From DASQFQ01 sp963722815 (lineage in GTDB: Bacteria > Actinomycetota > Thermoleophilia > Solirubrobacterales > Solirubrobacteraceae), in NCBI GenBank assembly GCA_963722815.1, contig CAVROM010000003.1, positions 310,001 to 374,000 on the forward strand: a DNA stretch of 64,000 bases. Reading direction: 5' to 3'. Position numbers and translations under genes: made by a program. This document shows, piece by piece, positions 46,010 to 54,812 of the stretch (positions within the stretch are counted from its first letter, which is position 1; every line of letters begins with the position of its first letter). Below the pieces are notes generated by a model. The model saw only the letters and a list, made by a program, of their open reading frames with translations. It ran no database searches and was not told where the DNA came from.

Positions 46010-47651
46010 ATGGCCACTGAGGAGAGGACCGCGCTCGAGGCGTGGGCGGAGCGCTACGCGGCGACGCCGGAGCGGCCGACCTCGTTCACCACGATGTCGG
46101 GGGAGCCGATCCAGCCGCTTGTACACGGAGCAGGATCTGCCGGTGGCCGAGGCGGTCGGCCTTCCGGGCGAGTTCCCGTTCACGCGCGGCGTGTACCCGA
46201 GCATGTATCGCGGCCGGTTGTGGACGATGCGCCAGTTCGCGGGCTTCGGCACGGCGGAGGAGACCAACGAGCGCTTCCGTTACCTGCTCGACCATGGCCA
46301 GACCGGCCTGAGCACCGCGTTCGACATGCCGTCGCTGATGGGCTACGACTCCGACCACGTGCGCTCGCTCGGCGAGGTCGGGCGCGAGGGCGTCGCGATC
46401 GACTCGCTGGATGACATGGAGACGCTGTTCGCCGGCATCGACCTCGGCGAGGTCACGGTGTCGATGACCGTCAACGCGCCGGCGGCGATCATGCTCGCCT
46501 ACTACGTCGTCGCGGCGGAGGAGAACGGCGTGCCGCGCGACCGTCTCGGCGGCACGATCCAGGCCGACATCCTCAAGGAGTACATCGCGCAGAAGGAGTG
46601 GTGCTTCCCGGTCGACCCGGCGATGCGGCTGCTGGGCGACATGATCGAGTGGTCCGCGCGCGAGCTGCCGCGCTGGCACCCGGTGTCGATCTCCGGTTAC
46701 CACATCCGCGAGGCCGGCTCGACCGCCGCGCAGGAGCTCGCGTTCACGCTCAAGGACGGGCTGACCTACGTCGAGCAGGCGGTCGCGCGCGGCCTGGACG
46801 TCGACGAGTTCGCGCCGCGGCTGAGCTTCTTCTTCAACGCGCACATCGACTTCTTCGAGGAGATCGCGAAGTACCGCGCGGCGCGCCGGATCTGGGCGCG
46901 CGAGCTCAAGGAGACCTACGGCGCGCGCAACCCGAAGTCGTGGCTGATGCGCACGCACGTGCAGACCGCGGGCGTCTCGCTGACGGCCCAGCAGCCGCTC
47001 AACAACATCACCCGCACCGCGATCGAGGCGCTCGCCGGCGTGCTCGGCGGCACCCAGTCGCTGCACACGAACTCCTACGACGAGGCGCTCGCGCTGCCGA
47101 CCGAGGAGGCGGTGCGCGTCGCGCTGCGCACGCAGCAGGTGATCGCGCACGAGACCGGCGTGACGAACACGATCGACCCGCTCGGCGGCTCCTACTTCGT
47201 GGAGGCGCTGACCGACCAGCTCGAGGCGCATGCCTACGCGTACTTCGCGAAGATCGACGAGCTCGGCGGCATGGTCGAGGCCGTCAAGCGCGGCTTCCCG
47301 CAGCGCGAGATCGCCGACGCCGCCTACACGCTGCAGCTGGAGTACGACCGCCGCGACCGGATCCTCGTCGGCGTCAACGACTTCACCGAGGGCGGCGAGG
47401 GCGAGCTCGAGCTCCTCCACATCGACCCAGCGCTGGAGCGCAAGCAGATCGACCGCGTGCAGGGCGTGCGGGCGCGGCGCGACGCCGCGGCGGTCGAGGC
47501 CGAGCTGGCGTCGCTGCGCGAGGCGGCCGCCGGCGATAGCAACTTAATGCCGAACCTTCTCGAATGTGCCCGCGTACACGCCACCGAGGGTGAGATCGTC
47601 GAGAGCCTTCAGCAGGTGTTCGGGACATATACGGAAACGCCGGTCTTCTAG
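46010..47651 (+). CDS. B12-dependent acyl-CoA mutase large subunit, isobutyryl-CoA mutase-like (one-base frame change)
   Basis: Catalytic TIM-barrel subunit without B12 domain, about 546 codons. The opening ATEERTALEAWAERYAATPE and TSFTTMSGEPIQPL runs from ATG 46010; at about 46118 one extra T shifts the frame and sense resumes as YTEQDLPVAEAVGLPGEFPF. Further landmarks: LSTAFDMPSLMGYDSDHVRS, SGYHIREAGSTAAQEL (conserved His) and NIDPLGGS-like TNTIDPLGGSYFVEALTD. The positions that are Tyr and Arg in methylmalonyl-CoA mutase appear as Phe (codon 46236) and Gln (codon 46590), the pattern described for isobutyryl-CoA mutase. Alignment is by eye. Partner small subunit at 48013. Confidence 0.9.
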
Positions 47652-47660
47652 GAGCTGGAA

Positions 47661-47999
47661 ATGCGGAAGCTGATCGTCATGGCCCTGGTCGTGGGCTGCC
47701 TCGGAGTGGTCGCGTCGGTCGCGATGGCCGCCACCAAGTCGGTGAAGGTGGGCGACAACTACTACGTGCGCTCGTCGGGCGTGCCGAAGATCACCGTCTC
47801 CAAGGGCACCAAGGTCAAGTGGCGCTTCGGCACCGGAACCCCGCACACGGTCACCGTCAAGTCGGGCCCGGCCAAGTTCAACTCCGGCGTGCACAGCTCC
47901 GGCAGCTACTCCAAGAAGCTGACCAAGCGCGGCACCTACGTCATCTACTGCACGATCCACGGCTTCAGCGATCAGAGGATGAAGCTCGTCGTGAAGTAG
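47661..47999 (+). CDS. Secreted plastocyanin/cupredoxin-like copper protein
   Basis: 112 residues with a signal peptide (KLIVMALVVGCLGVVASVA, cleavage after AMA about residue 23). The cupredoxin fold is shown by ITVSKGTKVKWRFGTGTPHT and GTYVIYCTIHGFSDQRMKL; likely type-1 copper ligands are His62, Cys97, His100 and Met107. Probable periplasmic or membrane-surface electron carrier. Oddly it sits between the large and small subunits of a cytosolic mutase, 9 and 13 bp from them. Confidence 0.88.
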   Translation: MRKLIVMALVVGCLGVVASVAMAATKSVKVGDNYYVRSSGVPKITVSKGTKVKWRFGTGTPHTVTVKSGPAKFNSGVHSSGSYSKKLTKRGTYVIYCTIHGFSDQRMKLVVK

Positions 48000-48012
48000 G
48001 CTGCCGCCGCTG

Positions 48013-48423
48013 ATGTCCGCGGCTGGCTCCAACCGGAAGATCCGCGTCGTCGTGGCCAAGCCCGGCCTCGACGGGCACGATCGCGGGGCGAAGATCATCG
48101 CCCGCGCGCTGCGCGACGCCGGCATGGAGGTGATCTACACGGGCCTGCACCAGACGCCCGAGCAGATCGTGGAGACCGTGCTGCAGGAGGACGCGGACGC
48201 GGTCGGCCTCTCGATCCTCTCCGGTGCGCACATGACGCTGGTGCCGAAGGTGATCGAGCTGCTCAAGGCGCAGGACGCGGGCGATGTGGTGGTGACCGTC
48301 GGCGGCACGATCCCGGCACAGGACATCCCGGAGCTCAAGGAGCTCGGGGTGGCCGAGGTGTTCACGCCCGGCGCGCCCACGCAGGCGATCATCGACTACA
48401 TCCAGGGCGCCGTCACGCCCTGA
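48013..48423 (+). CDS. B12-binding small subunit of acyl-CoA mutase (IcmB/MCM C-terminal-domain-like)
   Basis: 136-residue cobalamin-binding protein: KIRVVVAKPGLDGHDRGAKI carries DxHxxG (Asp20, His22, Gly25; the His is the lower cobalt ligand), then SILSGAHMTL and VTVGGTIPAQDIPELKELGV and EVFTPGAPTQAIIDYI. It supplies adenosylcobalamin to the large subunit at 46010-47651. Ends overlapping by 11 bp with the convergent lipoprotein gene. Confidence 0.94.
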   Translation: MSAAGSNRKIRVVVAKPGLDGHDRGAKIIARALRDAGMEVIYTGLHQTPEQIVETVLQEDADAVGLSILSGAHMTLVPKVIELLKAQDAGDVVVTVGGTIPAQDIPELKELGVAEVFTPGAPTQAIIDYIQGAVTP

Positions 48424-48865
48424 CGCGCAGCCACGCCTCGGCGCTGCCGACGGTGCGGCGAGCGGTCAGGTGGTAACAGCCGGGGCGCGGGAAGCGATAG
48501 CCGCTGCCCCACTCGTCACCGGGCCGGTGATAGTTGCTGCCGCCGTGCGGCTCGATCCACGCCAGCGGCACCTTGCGGCCGTGCGCGTCGTAGGCCGCGA
48601 GCTTGAGTGGGCCGCGGCCGGTCATCCGCCACACGATCTTGACGCTCCGGCGCCCGGCGCTGACGGGGAAACGGGGGGCCATGATGAGGCCGTGGAGCTG
48701 GGCGCCGCGGCCGCGGCCGGTGATCTCCGGCCCCTGCTTCCCGACTTCGATCGGGGAGGGACGGGCGCACGACGCCGCGGGGCCGGTGAGGGCGGGGGAG
48801 GAGGGCGTGGCGGATGAGCCGCAGCCGGCCAGCGCGAGGAGCGCCAGGGCCGCGGCGCGCCTCAT
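48413..48865 (-). CDS. Putative lipoprotein, beta-rich
   Basis: 150 residues. Signal and lipobox RRAAALALLALAGCGSS; mature part with SVKIVWRMTGRGPLKLAAYD and WGSGYRFPRPGCYHLTARRT, a beta-sandwich-like pattern seen in small surface lipoproteins. Starts 4 bp inside the end of the upstream AraC-type gene (overlapping stop/start), so co-transcribed. Function unknown. Confidence 0.75.
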   Translation of the reverse strand: MRRAAALALLALAGCGSSATPSSPALTGPAASCARPSPIEVGKQGPEITGRGRGAQLHGLIMAPRFPVSAGRRSVKIVWRMTGRGPLKLAAYDAHGRKVPLAWIEPHGGSNYHRPGDEWGSGYRFPRPGCYHLTARRTVGSAEAWLRVRA

Positions 48866-49521
48866 CCGCGCAGCAGCGCGGCGGGCGTCCGCCCGGCGAG
48901 GCGCGTGCACTCGCGCGTCAGGTGCGACTGGTCCGCGTAGCCGGCGTCGAGCGCGGCGCGGGCGAGGTCGGGGTTGCGCGCGGCCAGGAAGCGCCGGAAG
49001 CGCAGCACGCGCTGGAGCGTCTTCGGGCCGTAGCCCGCGCCGGCGTGGCAGCGGCGCCGGAGCTGGCGCTCGCTGAGGCCGAGATCGCCGGCGAGCGTCT
49101 CCACCCGCGCCTGCGGCTGCTCGAGCCGCCGCGCGGCCTCGGCGATCGCGGTGTCGGCGGACGGTGCGGTCACCGCGATCTCCGCGACCCGGCACAGCGC
49201 CTCGCGCGGCTCGAGGTCCGCCGGCAGCCGCTCCGCGAGCGTGCGGTCCAGGTCCGCCAGGTCGACGCGCAGGTCGCGCAGCTCCGACAGCGGCAGCCCG
49301 AGCGCGGCGCCGCCCGCGCCGGGGCGGAAGCGCGCGCCGACGAAGATCGCCTCAGGCCCCGCGGTCATGGGCGCCGGGCCGGTGTCGGGCCCGGCCACGA
49401 ACGCGCCCCGGCCGGCCTGCCAGATCAGGTCCGAGCAGGCGTCGGGCAGGATCGGCCCCTGGCTCGCGCCCGTGCGGATCCACAGGCAGGCGAGGGGCGG
49501 GGCTGAGAACTCGCGATACAC
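48862..49521 (-). CDS. AraC-family transcriptional regulator
   Basis: 219 residues. An N-terminal domain (YREFSAPPLACLWIRTGASQ; DACSDLIWQAGRGAFVAGPD) of the DUF6597 type is followed by a C-terminal AraC DNA-binding domain (LAGDLGLSERQLRRRCHAGA, GYGPKTLQRVLRFRRFLAAR, AALDAGYADQSHLTRECTRL). Ligand unknown. Divergent from the prenyltransferase-like gene (64 bp). Confidence 0.9.
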   Translation of the reverse strand: MYREFSAPPLACLWIRTGASQGPILPDACSDLIWQAGRGAFVAGPDTGPAPMTAGPEAIFVGARFRPGAGGAALGLPLSELRDLRVDLADLDRTLAERLPADLEPREALCRVAEIAVTAPSADTAIAEAARRLEQPQARVETLAGDLGLSERQLRRRCHAGAGYGPKTLQRVLRFRRFLAARNPDLARAALDAGYADQSHLTRECTRLAGRTPAALLRG

Positions 49522-49585
49522 GCTCCCAATAGTCCCACGAGGCCGTGTCCGTTCCGTTCAAGACGGCGCTGATTGGATCCAGGGC

Positions 49586-50437
49586 ATGCCCGATCTCGAT
49601 CTCGCCGAGCAGTTCCTCGCGGTCCAGGGCCGCATCCTCGACCGCCGCCGCTTCGAGCGGCTCTTCCGCGGCGGCGACGCCGCGCCCGTGCGCGACGCCG
49701 TCGCCGCCTACCGCAACGCCGACGGCGGCTTCGGCCACGGGATCGAGCCCGACGGCCGCACGCCCGGCACCCAGCCCGCCGCCACCGAGCTGGCGCTGCG
49801 GATCCTCGACCAGGCCGACGCCTGGGACGAGGAGCTCGCCCACGGCGCCTGCGACCAGCTCCAAGCCGCCGCGCCCCCCGAGGGCGGCGCGATCTTCGTC
49901 CACGCCACCGTCGAGGGCTGGCCGCACGCGCCGTGGTGGCAGCCGAGCGACGCGTTCTCGCTCATCACCACCGGCCAGATCCTCGGCTCGCTGCTGGCCC
50001 GCGGCACGCGCCACGAATGGGTGGACCGGGCGTCCGAGCTGATGTGGGAGCGCATCGCTTCGCTCGGGGCGCCCGGCCCATACGACCTCTACGGCGTGCT
50101 GCGCTTCCTCGATCACACGCCCGACCGCGAGCGCGCCGCCGACGCGCTCCAGCACGTGGAAGGTCCGCTGCGGGAGGTCGTCACGCTCGACCCCGAGGCG
50201 ACCGGCGAAGTCCACGGCCCGCTCGGCTTCGCGCCCCACCCGGACTCGATCGCGCGGCCGCTGTTCGACGACGCCACCATCGCCGCGCACCTCGATCACC
50301 TCGCCGCCGGTCAGCGGCCAGACGGCGGCTGGACCTTCAACTTCCCGGCCTGGTCACCCGCCCAGGAGGCGGACTGGCGGGGCTTCGTGACGGTCGACGC
50401 GCTGGACACCCTGCGGCGCAACGAGCGGCCGCTCTGA
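49586..50437 (+). CDS. Prenyltransferase/terpenoid-cyclase-fold protein (squalene-oxidase-like repeat)
   Basis: 283 residues with alpha/alpha-barrel repeats: AAYRNADGGFGHGIEPDGRT near the N-terminus and a mirrored HLAAGQRPDGGWTFNFPAWS at the C-terminus, both with the DGGF/DGGW signature of the terpenoid cyclase/prenyltransferase superfamily. No DxDD motif, so a cyclase activity is not supported; such proteins are usually annotated 'prenyltransferase' without proof. It precedes the etf operon. Confidence 0.75.
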   Translation: MPDLDLAEQFLAVQGRILDRRRFERLFRGGDAAPVRDAVAAYRNADGGFGHGIEPDGRTPGTQPAATELALRILDQADAWDEELAHGACDQLQAAAPPEGGAIFVHATVEGWPHAPWWQPSDAFSLITTGQILGSLLARGTRHEWVDRASELMWERIASLGAPGPYDLYGVLRFLDHTPDRERAADALQHVEGPLREVVTLDPEATGEVHGPLGFAPHPDSIARPLFDDATIAAHLDHLAAGQRPDGGWTFNFPAWSPAQEADWRGFVTVDALDTLRRNERPL

Positions 50438-50455
50438 TTGACTGACAAGTCAATC
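50436..50455. promoter_or_regulatory. Perfect palindrome upstream of the etf operon, TetR-type operator candidate
   Basis: GATTGACT-GACA-AGTCAATC, an 8+8 bp perfect inverted repeat 58 bp before etfB and containing a -35-like TTGACT. Its TTGACT...AGTCAA form resembles operators of fatty-acid-degradation regulators of the TetR class. An AGGAGG ribosome site follows at 50496-50501. Confidence 0.6.
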
Positions 50456-50512
50456 GGGCATCCATCCGAGTAGGATGCGAACGCTCGTTCCGTCACAGGA
50501 GGCCCTGAACCC

Positions 50513-51307
50513 GTGAAGATCTGCGTCCTCGTCAAAGAGGTGCCGGACGCCGCGGTCGAGAAGCGCATCGATCCCTCGACCGGCCGTCTCAACCGCTCAG
50601 GCGAGAAGAACCTGAATCCCTTCGACACGCACGCCATCGAGGCGGCCATGCAGCTGAAGGAGGGTGGCTCGATCGACGTCGACGAGGTCATCGCCGTCAC
50701 CATGGGCCCGGAGAGCGCCGTGCGCGCGCTCCACAAGGCCGTGTCGCTCGGCGCCGACCGCTCGGTGCACCTGACCGACGACGCCCTCGCGGGCTCCGAC
50801 GTCAACGGCACCGGCTACTCGCTCGCCCAGGTGCTCTCCAAGGAGAGCCCCGACCTGGTGCTGCTCGGCCAGCAGTCGGACGACGGCGAGTGCTACACGA
50901 TCGGCGCCGTCGTGGCCGACCACCTGCAGATGCCCAGCCTCACGCAGGTGATCAAGATCGACGTCGAGGACGGCAAGCTCCGCTGCGAGCGCCAGGCCGA
51001 GTACGGCTACGACACGGTGCTCGTCGAGCTCCCGGCCGTGATCTCGGTCGGCGACGCCATCAACGAGCCGCGCTACCCGTCGCTGAAGGCGATCATGGGC
51101 GCCAAGAAGAAGCCGCTCGAGTCCGTCGGCGCCGCCGACGCCGGCATCGACGCCGGGCGCGTCGGCTACGACAACGCGCGCGCCCACTGCTCCGAGTTCA
51201 AGGCCCCGCCGGAGAAGCAGGCGGGTCAGATCATCGAGGACGAGGACACGAACGAGACGGTCGAGAAGATCGTCGCCTGGCTCGATGAAAGGAAGCTGCT
51301 CGCATGA
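50513..51307 (+). CDS. etfB: Electron transfer flavoprotein beta subunit (FixA-like)
   Basis: 264 residues; MKICVLVKEVPDAAVEKRID, FDTHAIEAAMQL, VTMGPESAVRALHKAVSLGA and the signature YGYDTVLVELPAVISVGDAIN with PSLKAIMGAKKKPLE are all present. It forms the FAD/AMP heterodimer that takes electrons from acyl-CoA dehydrogenases. GTG start with AGGAGG. Overlaps etfA by 4 bp. Confidence 0.96.
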   Translation: MKICVLVKEVPDAAVEKRIDPSTGRLNRSGEKNLNPFDTHAIEAAMQLKEGGSIDVDEVIAVTMGPESAVRALHKAVSLGADRSVHLTDDALAGSDVNGTGYSLAQVLSKESPDLVLLGQQSDDGECYTIGAVVADHLQMPSLTQVIKIDVEDGKLRCERQAEYGYDTVLVELPAVISVGDAINEPRYPSLKAIMGAKKKPLESVGAADAGIDAGRVGYDNARAHCSEFKAPPEKQAGQIIEDEDTNETVEKIVAWLDERKLLA

Positions 51308-52281
51308 GTTCCGTTCTCGTCTACGCCCTGCACTACGAGGGGCAGATCAACAAGAACTCGCTGGGCGCCGTCTCCGAGGGCGCTCGCCTCGCCTCCGAGC
51401 TCGGCGGCGAGTGTCACGCGATCGTGGTCGGCGACAAGGCCGGCCTCGGCGACGACGTGCTCGCGCCGCTCGGCGCCCACGGCGCGAGCACGGTGTTCCG
51501 CGCCGAGGGCCCGGAGGGCCTCGCGCAGCCGGTGATCGACGCGATGGCCAAGGTCATCGGCGACAACGGCCACGGCTACGCGCTGTTCGGCGGCGGCCTG
51601 CTCGGCTTCGAGATCGGCGCCGGCCTGGCCGCGCGCCTCGACGCCGGCGTCTGCATGGAGGTCACCAGCGTGCGCGTCGAGGACGGCAAGCTCGTCGCCG
51701 AGCGCCCGATCCTCAAGGACTCGCAGATCTCCGACGTCCACTACCGCTCGGACGTCGGCGTGATCATCGGCCGCCTCAACGCCTTCGAGGCGAAGGAGAG
51801 CGGCGGGCCCGCGGAGATCGAGGACGTCGACGTCGAGTACGCGGCGCACTCGCTCAAGGCCACGATGGTCCAGCGCGGCGAGCAGCGCGGCGCCGACGTC
51901 AACATCGAGGACGCCGACTACCTCGTGGCCGGTGGCCGCGGGCTCGGCAAGGCCGAGGGCTTCGAGCAGCTCGAGGCGCTCGCCAGCGCGCTCGGCGGCG
52001 CCGTCGCCGCGACCCGCGCGGTGGTCGACGCCGGCTGGTTCCCCTACGCCGCGCAGATCGGCCAGACGGGCAAGACCGTCGCGCCGAAGCTGTACCTGGC
52101 GGCCGGCATCTCCGGCGCGATCCAGCACAAGGTCGGGATGCAGTCCTCGGAGAACATCGTGGCGATCAACAAGGACTCGAACGCCCCGATCTTCGAGTTC
52201 TCCGACCTCGGCATCGTCGGCGACCTGAACAAGATCGTCCCGAAGCTCACCGAGGCCGTGAAGGCGAAGAAGGGCGCCTAG
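51304..52281 (+). CDS. etfA: Electron transfer flavoprotein alpha subunit (FixB-like)
   Basis: 325 residues. The C-terminal FAD-binding domain shows LVAGGRGLGKAEGFEQLEAL, AATRAVVDAGWFPYAAQIGQ, TGKTVAPKLYLAAGISGAIQ then INKDSNAPIFEFSDLGIVGD, the ETF-alpha signature. Complete. It joins EtfB and passes electrons to the oxidoreductase encoded directly downstream (adjacent, no gap). Confidence 0.96.
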   Translation: MSSVLVYALHYEGQINKNSLGAVSEGARLASELGGECHAIVVGDKAGLGDDVLAPLGAHGASTVFRAEGPEGLAQPVIDAMAKVIGDNGHGYALFGGGLLGFEIGAGLAARLDAGVCMEVTSVRVEDGKLVAERPILKDSQISDVHYRSDVGVIIGRLNAFEAKESGGPAEIEDVDVEYAAHSLKATMVQRGEQRGADVNIEDADYLVAGGRGLGKAEGFEQLEALASALGGAVAATRAVVDAGWFPYAAQIGQTGKTVAPKLYLAAGISGAIQHKVGMQSSENIVAINKDSNAPIFEFSDLGIVGDLNKIVPKLTEAVKAKKGA

Positions 52282-54012
52282 GTGTCCTACGCACCCAGCC
52301 AGTTCCCCCCGCCGGTCGACTCGGCGGGGGAGTTCCTCGGACCCCCGACGGACGCCGAGGACGAGCGGATCGAGGTCGGCGTCGCGATCGTCGGCGGCGG
52401 GCAGGCCGGGCTCGCGTGCGCGATCCGGCTGCTGCAGCTGCTCGAGGACGACCCGGAGCTGATGGAGGCGCTGGGCGAAGTGCCGGTGGCGGTGCTCGAG
52501 AAGGGCAAGGTCGCCGGGGCGCATCAGCTCTCCGGCGCGGTCATGAACCCGTCGGCGATCCGCGAGCTGTTCCCGGACGACGACTCGTGGCCGCACTACG
52601 GCGAGGTCAAGGGCGAGCGCGTGTACTTCATGCCCACCAAGAAGCGCGCGATCCCGCTGATCCCGATCCCGCCGCCGTTCCGCAACCACGGCAACTACGT
52701 CATCTCGGTCGCCGAGCTCAACCGCTGGCTGGGCGAGAAGGCCGAGGAGGCGGGCGCGTACATCCTGTCCGAGACCGTCGGCGCGAAGCTGCTGGTGGAC
52801 GAGCGAAGCGGTGACGAGGCCCCTGGCCGAGGCAGGTACAAGGTCATCGGCGTCCGCTCCGGCGACAAGGGCCGTGACAAGGACGGCGGGGAGAAGGGCA
52901 ACTTCGAGCCCGGCTCCGACATCACCGCCAAGGCGACCGTGCTCGCCGAGGGCTGCTGGGGCCACCTCACCGGGGCCGCGCTGAAGGGCCTCGGCCTCGC
53001 GGCCAAGGACCCGCAGGTGTGGGCGCTCGGCGTCAAGGAGGTGTGGGAGGTCGAGCAGCCGCTCGACAGGGTCATCCACACGCTCGGCTGGCCGCTGCGC
53101 CCGCAGGCCAAGTACAAAGAGTTCGGCGGCTCCTGGATCTACCCCATGAACCGCGAGGGCGAGCCGAACCGCGTCTCGATCGGCTTCGTCGCCGGCCTCG
53201 ACTGGGCCGACGCGCAACTCTCTCCCCACGACCTGCTGCAGGAGTTCAAGCTGCACCCGCGGGTGCGCAAGATCCTCGAGGGCGGCAAGCGCGTGGGCTG
53301 GGGCGCGAAGGCGATCCCCGAGGGCGGCTACTGGGCGATGCCCACGCTGCACGCGCCCGGCATGGTGATCGCGGGCGACTCGGCCGGCATGGTCAACGTG
53401 CCGAAGCTCAAGGGCGTCCACCTGGCGATCAAGTCCGGGATCCTCGCGGCGGAGACGATCTACCGCCAGCTGAAGGCCGGCTCGAGCGACTTCTCGGAGT
53501 ACGAGACGGCGGTCTACGAGTCGCACATCGGCAAGGACCTCTACGAGTCGCGCAACATGAAGCAGCCGTTCGCGAAGGGGCTCGTGATAGGTGGCGCGAT
53601 CGTCAACGCGATGACGGTGACCAAGGGCAAGCTGCCCGGCGGCCATTGGCCGACGCACCGCGACGCCGAGCAGTCGCTGCTGATGACCGGTCGCGCCGAG
53701 CGCTATCCGAAGCCGGACGGCAAGTACACGTTCGACAAGCTCTCGGGCGTCTTCCTCACCGGCAACGCGACGCGCGACGACGCGCCGAGCCACATCCGGA
53801 TCGAGAAGAACGTCCCGCGCGAGGTCGCGGAGGCGTGGGCGTGGATGTGCCCCGCCGGCGTGTACGAGGTGCCGGAGGACGCGCCGGAGAACGGCAACGT
53901 CGACCTGATCGTGAACCCGTCGAACTGCGTGCAGTGCGGCGCGATCACCGCCAAGGGCGGGCGCCTGACGCCCCCTGAGGGCGGCGACGGGCCGCTCTAC
54001 CAGATCACCTGA
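52282..54012 (+). CDS. Electron transfer flavoprotein:quinone oxidoreductase (ETF-QO)
   Basis: 576-residue membrane-peripheral flavoprotein that passes ETF electrons to the quinone pool (menaquinone expected here). FAD-binding GVAIVGGGQAGLACAIRLL, KGKVAGAHQLSGAVMNPSAI and GLVIGGAIVNAMTVTKGKLP-type motifs, plus VIAGDSAGMVNVPKLKGVHL, support the call. The C-terminal iron-sulfur domain has Cys523 (MCPAGVYEV) and Cys549/Cys552 (NCVQCGAIT), but the third Cys of the usual CxxCxxC is Ile555, so the four-ligand cluster looks incomplete. GTG start one base after etfA. Followed by a strong hairpin terminator. Confidence 0.94.
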   Translation: MSYAPSQFPPPVDSAGEFLGPPTDAEDERIEVGVAIVGGGQAGLACAIRLLQLLEDDPELMEALGEVPVAVLEKGKVAGAHQLSGAVMNPSAIRELFPDDDSWPHYGEVKGERVYFMPTKKRAIPLIPIPPPFRNHGNYVISVAELNRWLGEKAEEAGAYILSETVGAKLLVDERSGDEAPGRGRYKVIGVRSGDKGRDKDGGEKGNFEPGSDITAKATVLAEGCWGHLTGAALKGLGLAAKDPQVWALGVKEVWEVEQPLDRVIHTLGWPLRPQAKYKEFGGSWIYPMNREGEPNRVSIGFVAGLDWADAQLSPHDLLQEFKLHPRVRKILEGGKRVGWGAKAIPEGGYWAMPTLHAPGMVIAGDSAGMVNVPKLKGVHLAIKSGILAAETIYRQLKAGSSDFSEYETAVYESHIGKDLYESRNMKQPFAKGLVIGGAIVNAMTVTKGKLPGGHWPTHRDAEQSLLMTGRAERYPKPDGKYTFDKLSGVFLTGNATRDDAPSHIRIEKNVPREVAEAWAWMCPAGVYEVPEDAPENGNVDLIVNPSNCVQCGAITAKGGRLTPPEGGDGPLYQIT

Positions 54013-54065
54013 CGCGCACGTTATGTATGGACCGCCCGCAACTCGGGCGGTCCGTGCGCGTTAAT
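54012..54065 (+). terminator. Strong hairpin terminator after the etf operon
   Basis: Inner 10-bp stem GGACCGCCCG / CGGGCGGTCC with loop caact (54029-54053) inside an outer 8-bp stem ACGCGCAC / GTGCGCGT (54012-54019 / 54054-54061), followed by a short ttaatt tail. It overlaps the ETF-QO stop codon and sits 10 bp before the next gene. Confidence 0.75.
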
Positions 54066-54074
54066 TGGCGGTCC

Positions 54075-54812
54075 ATGCGCCACGTTGTCCTCACGCTCTT
54101 CCTCCTCGGCCTGCTCGCCGTGCCCGCCCACGCGGCGACCAGCGGCGTGCGCCTGACCAGCTGCCAGTCGGCGCTCGACCCGACCGAGCGGGTGGCGGCC
54201 TTCGAGGGCCGCATGAAGGTCAAGCACCACGCGCGCCGGATGCAGATGCGCTTCACGCTGCAGACGCGCTCGGCCGACGCGCCGAGCTGGCATCGGCTGC
54301 CCGCCGCCGGCTTCGGCAAGTGGCTGACGAGCAACCCCGGGATCGGCCGCTACGTGTACACCAAGCGCGTGATCGAGCTGGAGGCACCCGCCTCCTACCG
54401 GACGGTCGTGAGGTTCCGCTGGCTCGACGCCGACGGCCATCGCGTCGCGTCGGCGAAGTCGACCTCGGGCGTCTGCCACCAGCGCGACTACCGCCCGAAC
54501 CTGCGCCCGCTCGGCGTGCAGGCCAAGCCCGGCGCCGACAGCTCGCACGCGCGCTACCTCGTTCCGGTCGTCAACCGCGGCCGCACGCCGGCCGGCGCGT
54601 TCGACGTCGTCGTGTCGGTCGACGGCACCACGCTGACGCCCGCGCAGGTGCCCGAGCTCGAGGCGGGCGAGCGCGCGCTGGTCGAGGTCCAGGGGCCGCC
54701 GTGTCAGACCGGGCAGATCCTGACCGTCGACGTCGACCCCACCGGCGCGGTCGACGAGCGCAACGAGGGCGACAACCAGCTCAGCGTGCCGTGCCCGGGC
54801 GCGCCGTCCTGA
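54075..54812 (+). CDS. Secreted protein with CARDB-like domain
   Basis: 245 residues. Signal peptide HVVLTLFLLGLLAVPAHA; a first beta-rich part with RRMQMRFTLQTRSADAPSW and a disulfide-capable Cys pattern; from about 150 a CARDB-like domain (ARYLVPVVNRGRTPAGAFDV, VDVDPTGAVDERNEGDNQLS), a bacterial adhesion-related Ig-like module. Role unknown; probably extracellular. Its end overlaps the convergent hydrolase gene by 32 bp. Confidence 0.82.
   Translation: MRHVVLTLFLLGLLAVPAHAATSGVRLTSCQSALDPTERVAAFEGRMKVKHHARRMQMRFTLQTRSADAPSWHRLPAAGFGKWLTSNPGIGRYVYTKRVIELEAPASYRTVVRFRWLDADGHRVASAKSTSGVCHQRDYRPNLRPLGVQAKPGADSSHARYLVPVVNRGRTPAGAFDVVVSVDGTTLTPAQVPELEAGERALVEVQGPPCQTGQILTVDVDPTGAVDERNEGDNQLSVPCPGAPS

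Noticed and set aside
51226..53793. An 855-codon minus-strand frame opposite etfA and ETF-QO
   Set aside because: Both plus-strand genes are unambiguous; the antisense translation has only repetitive Arg/Leu/Val content.
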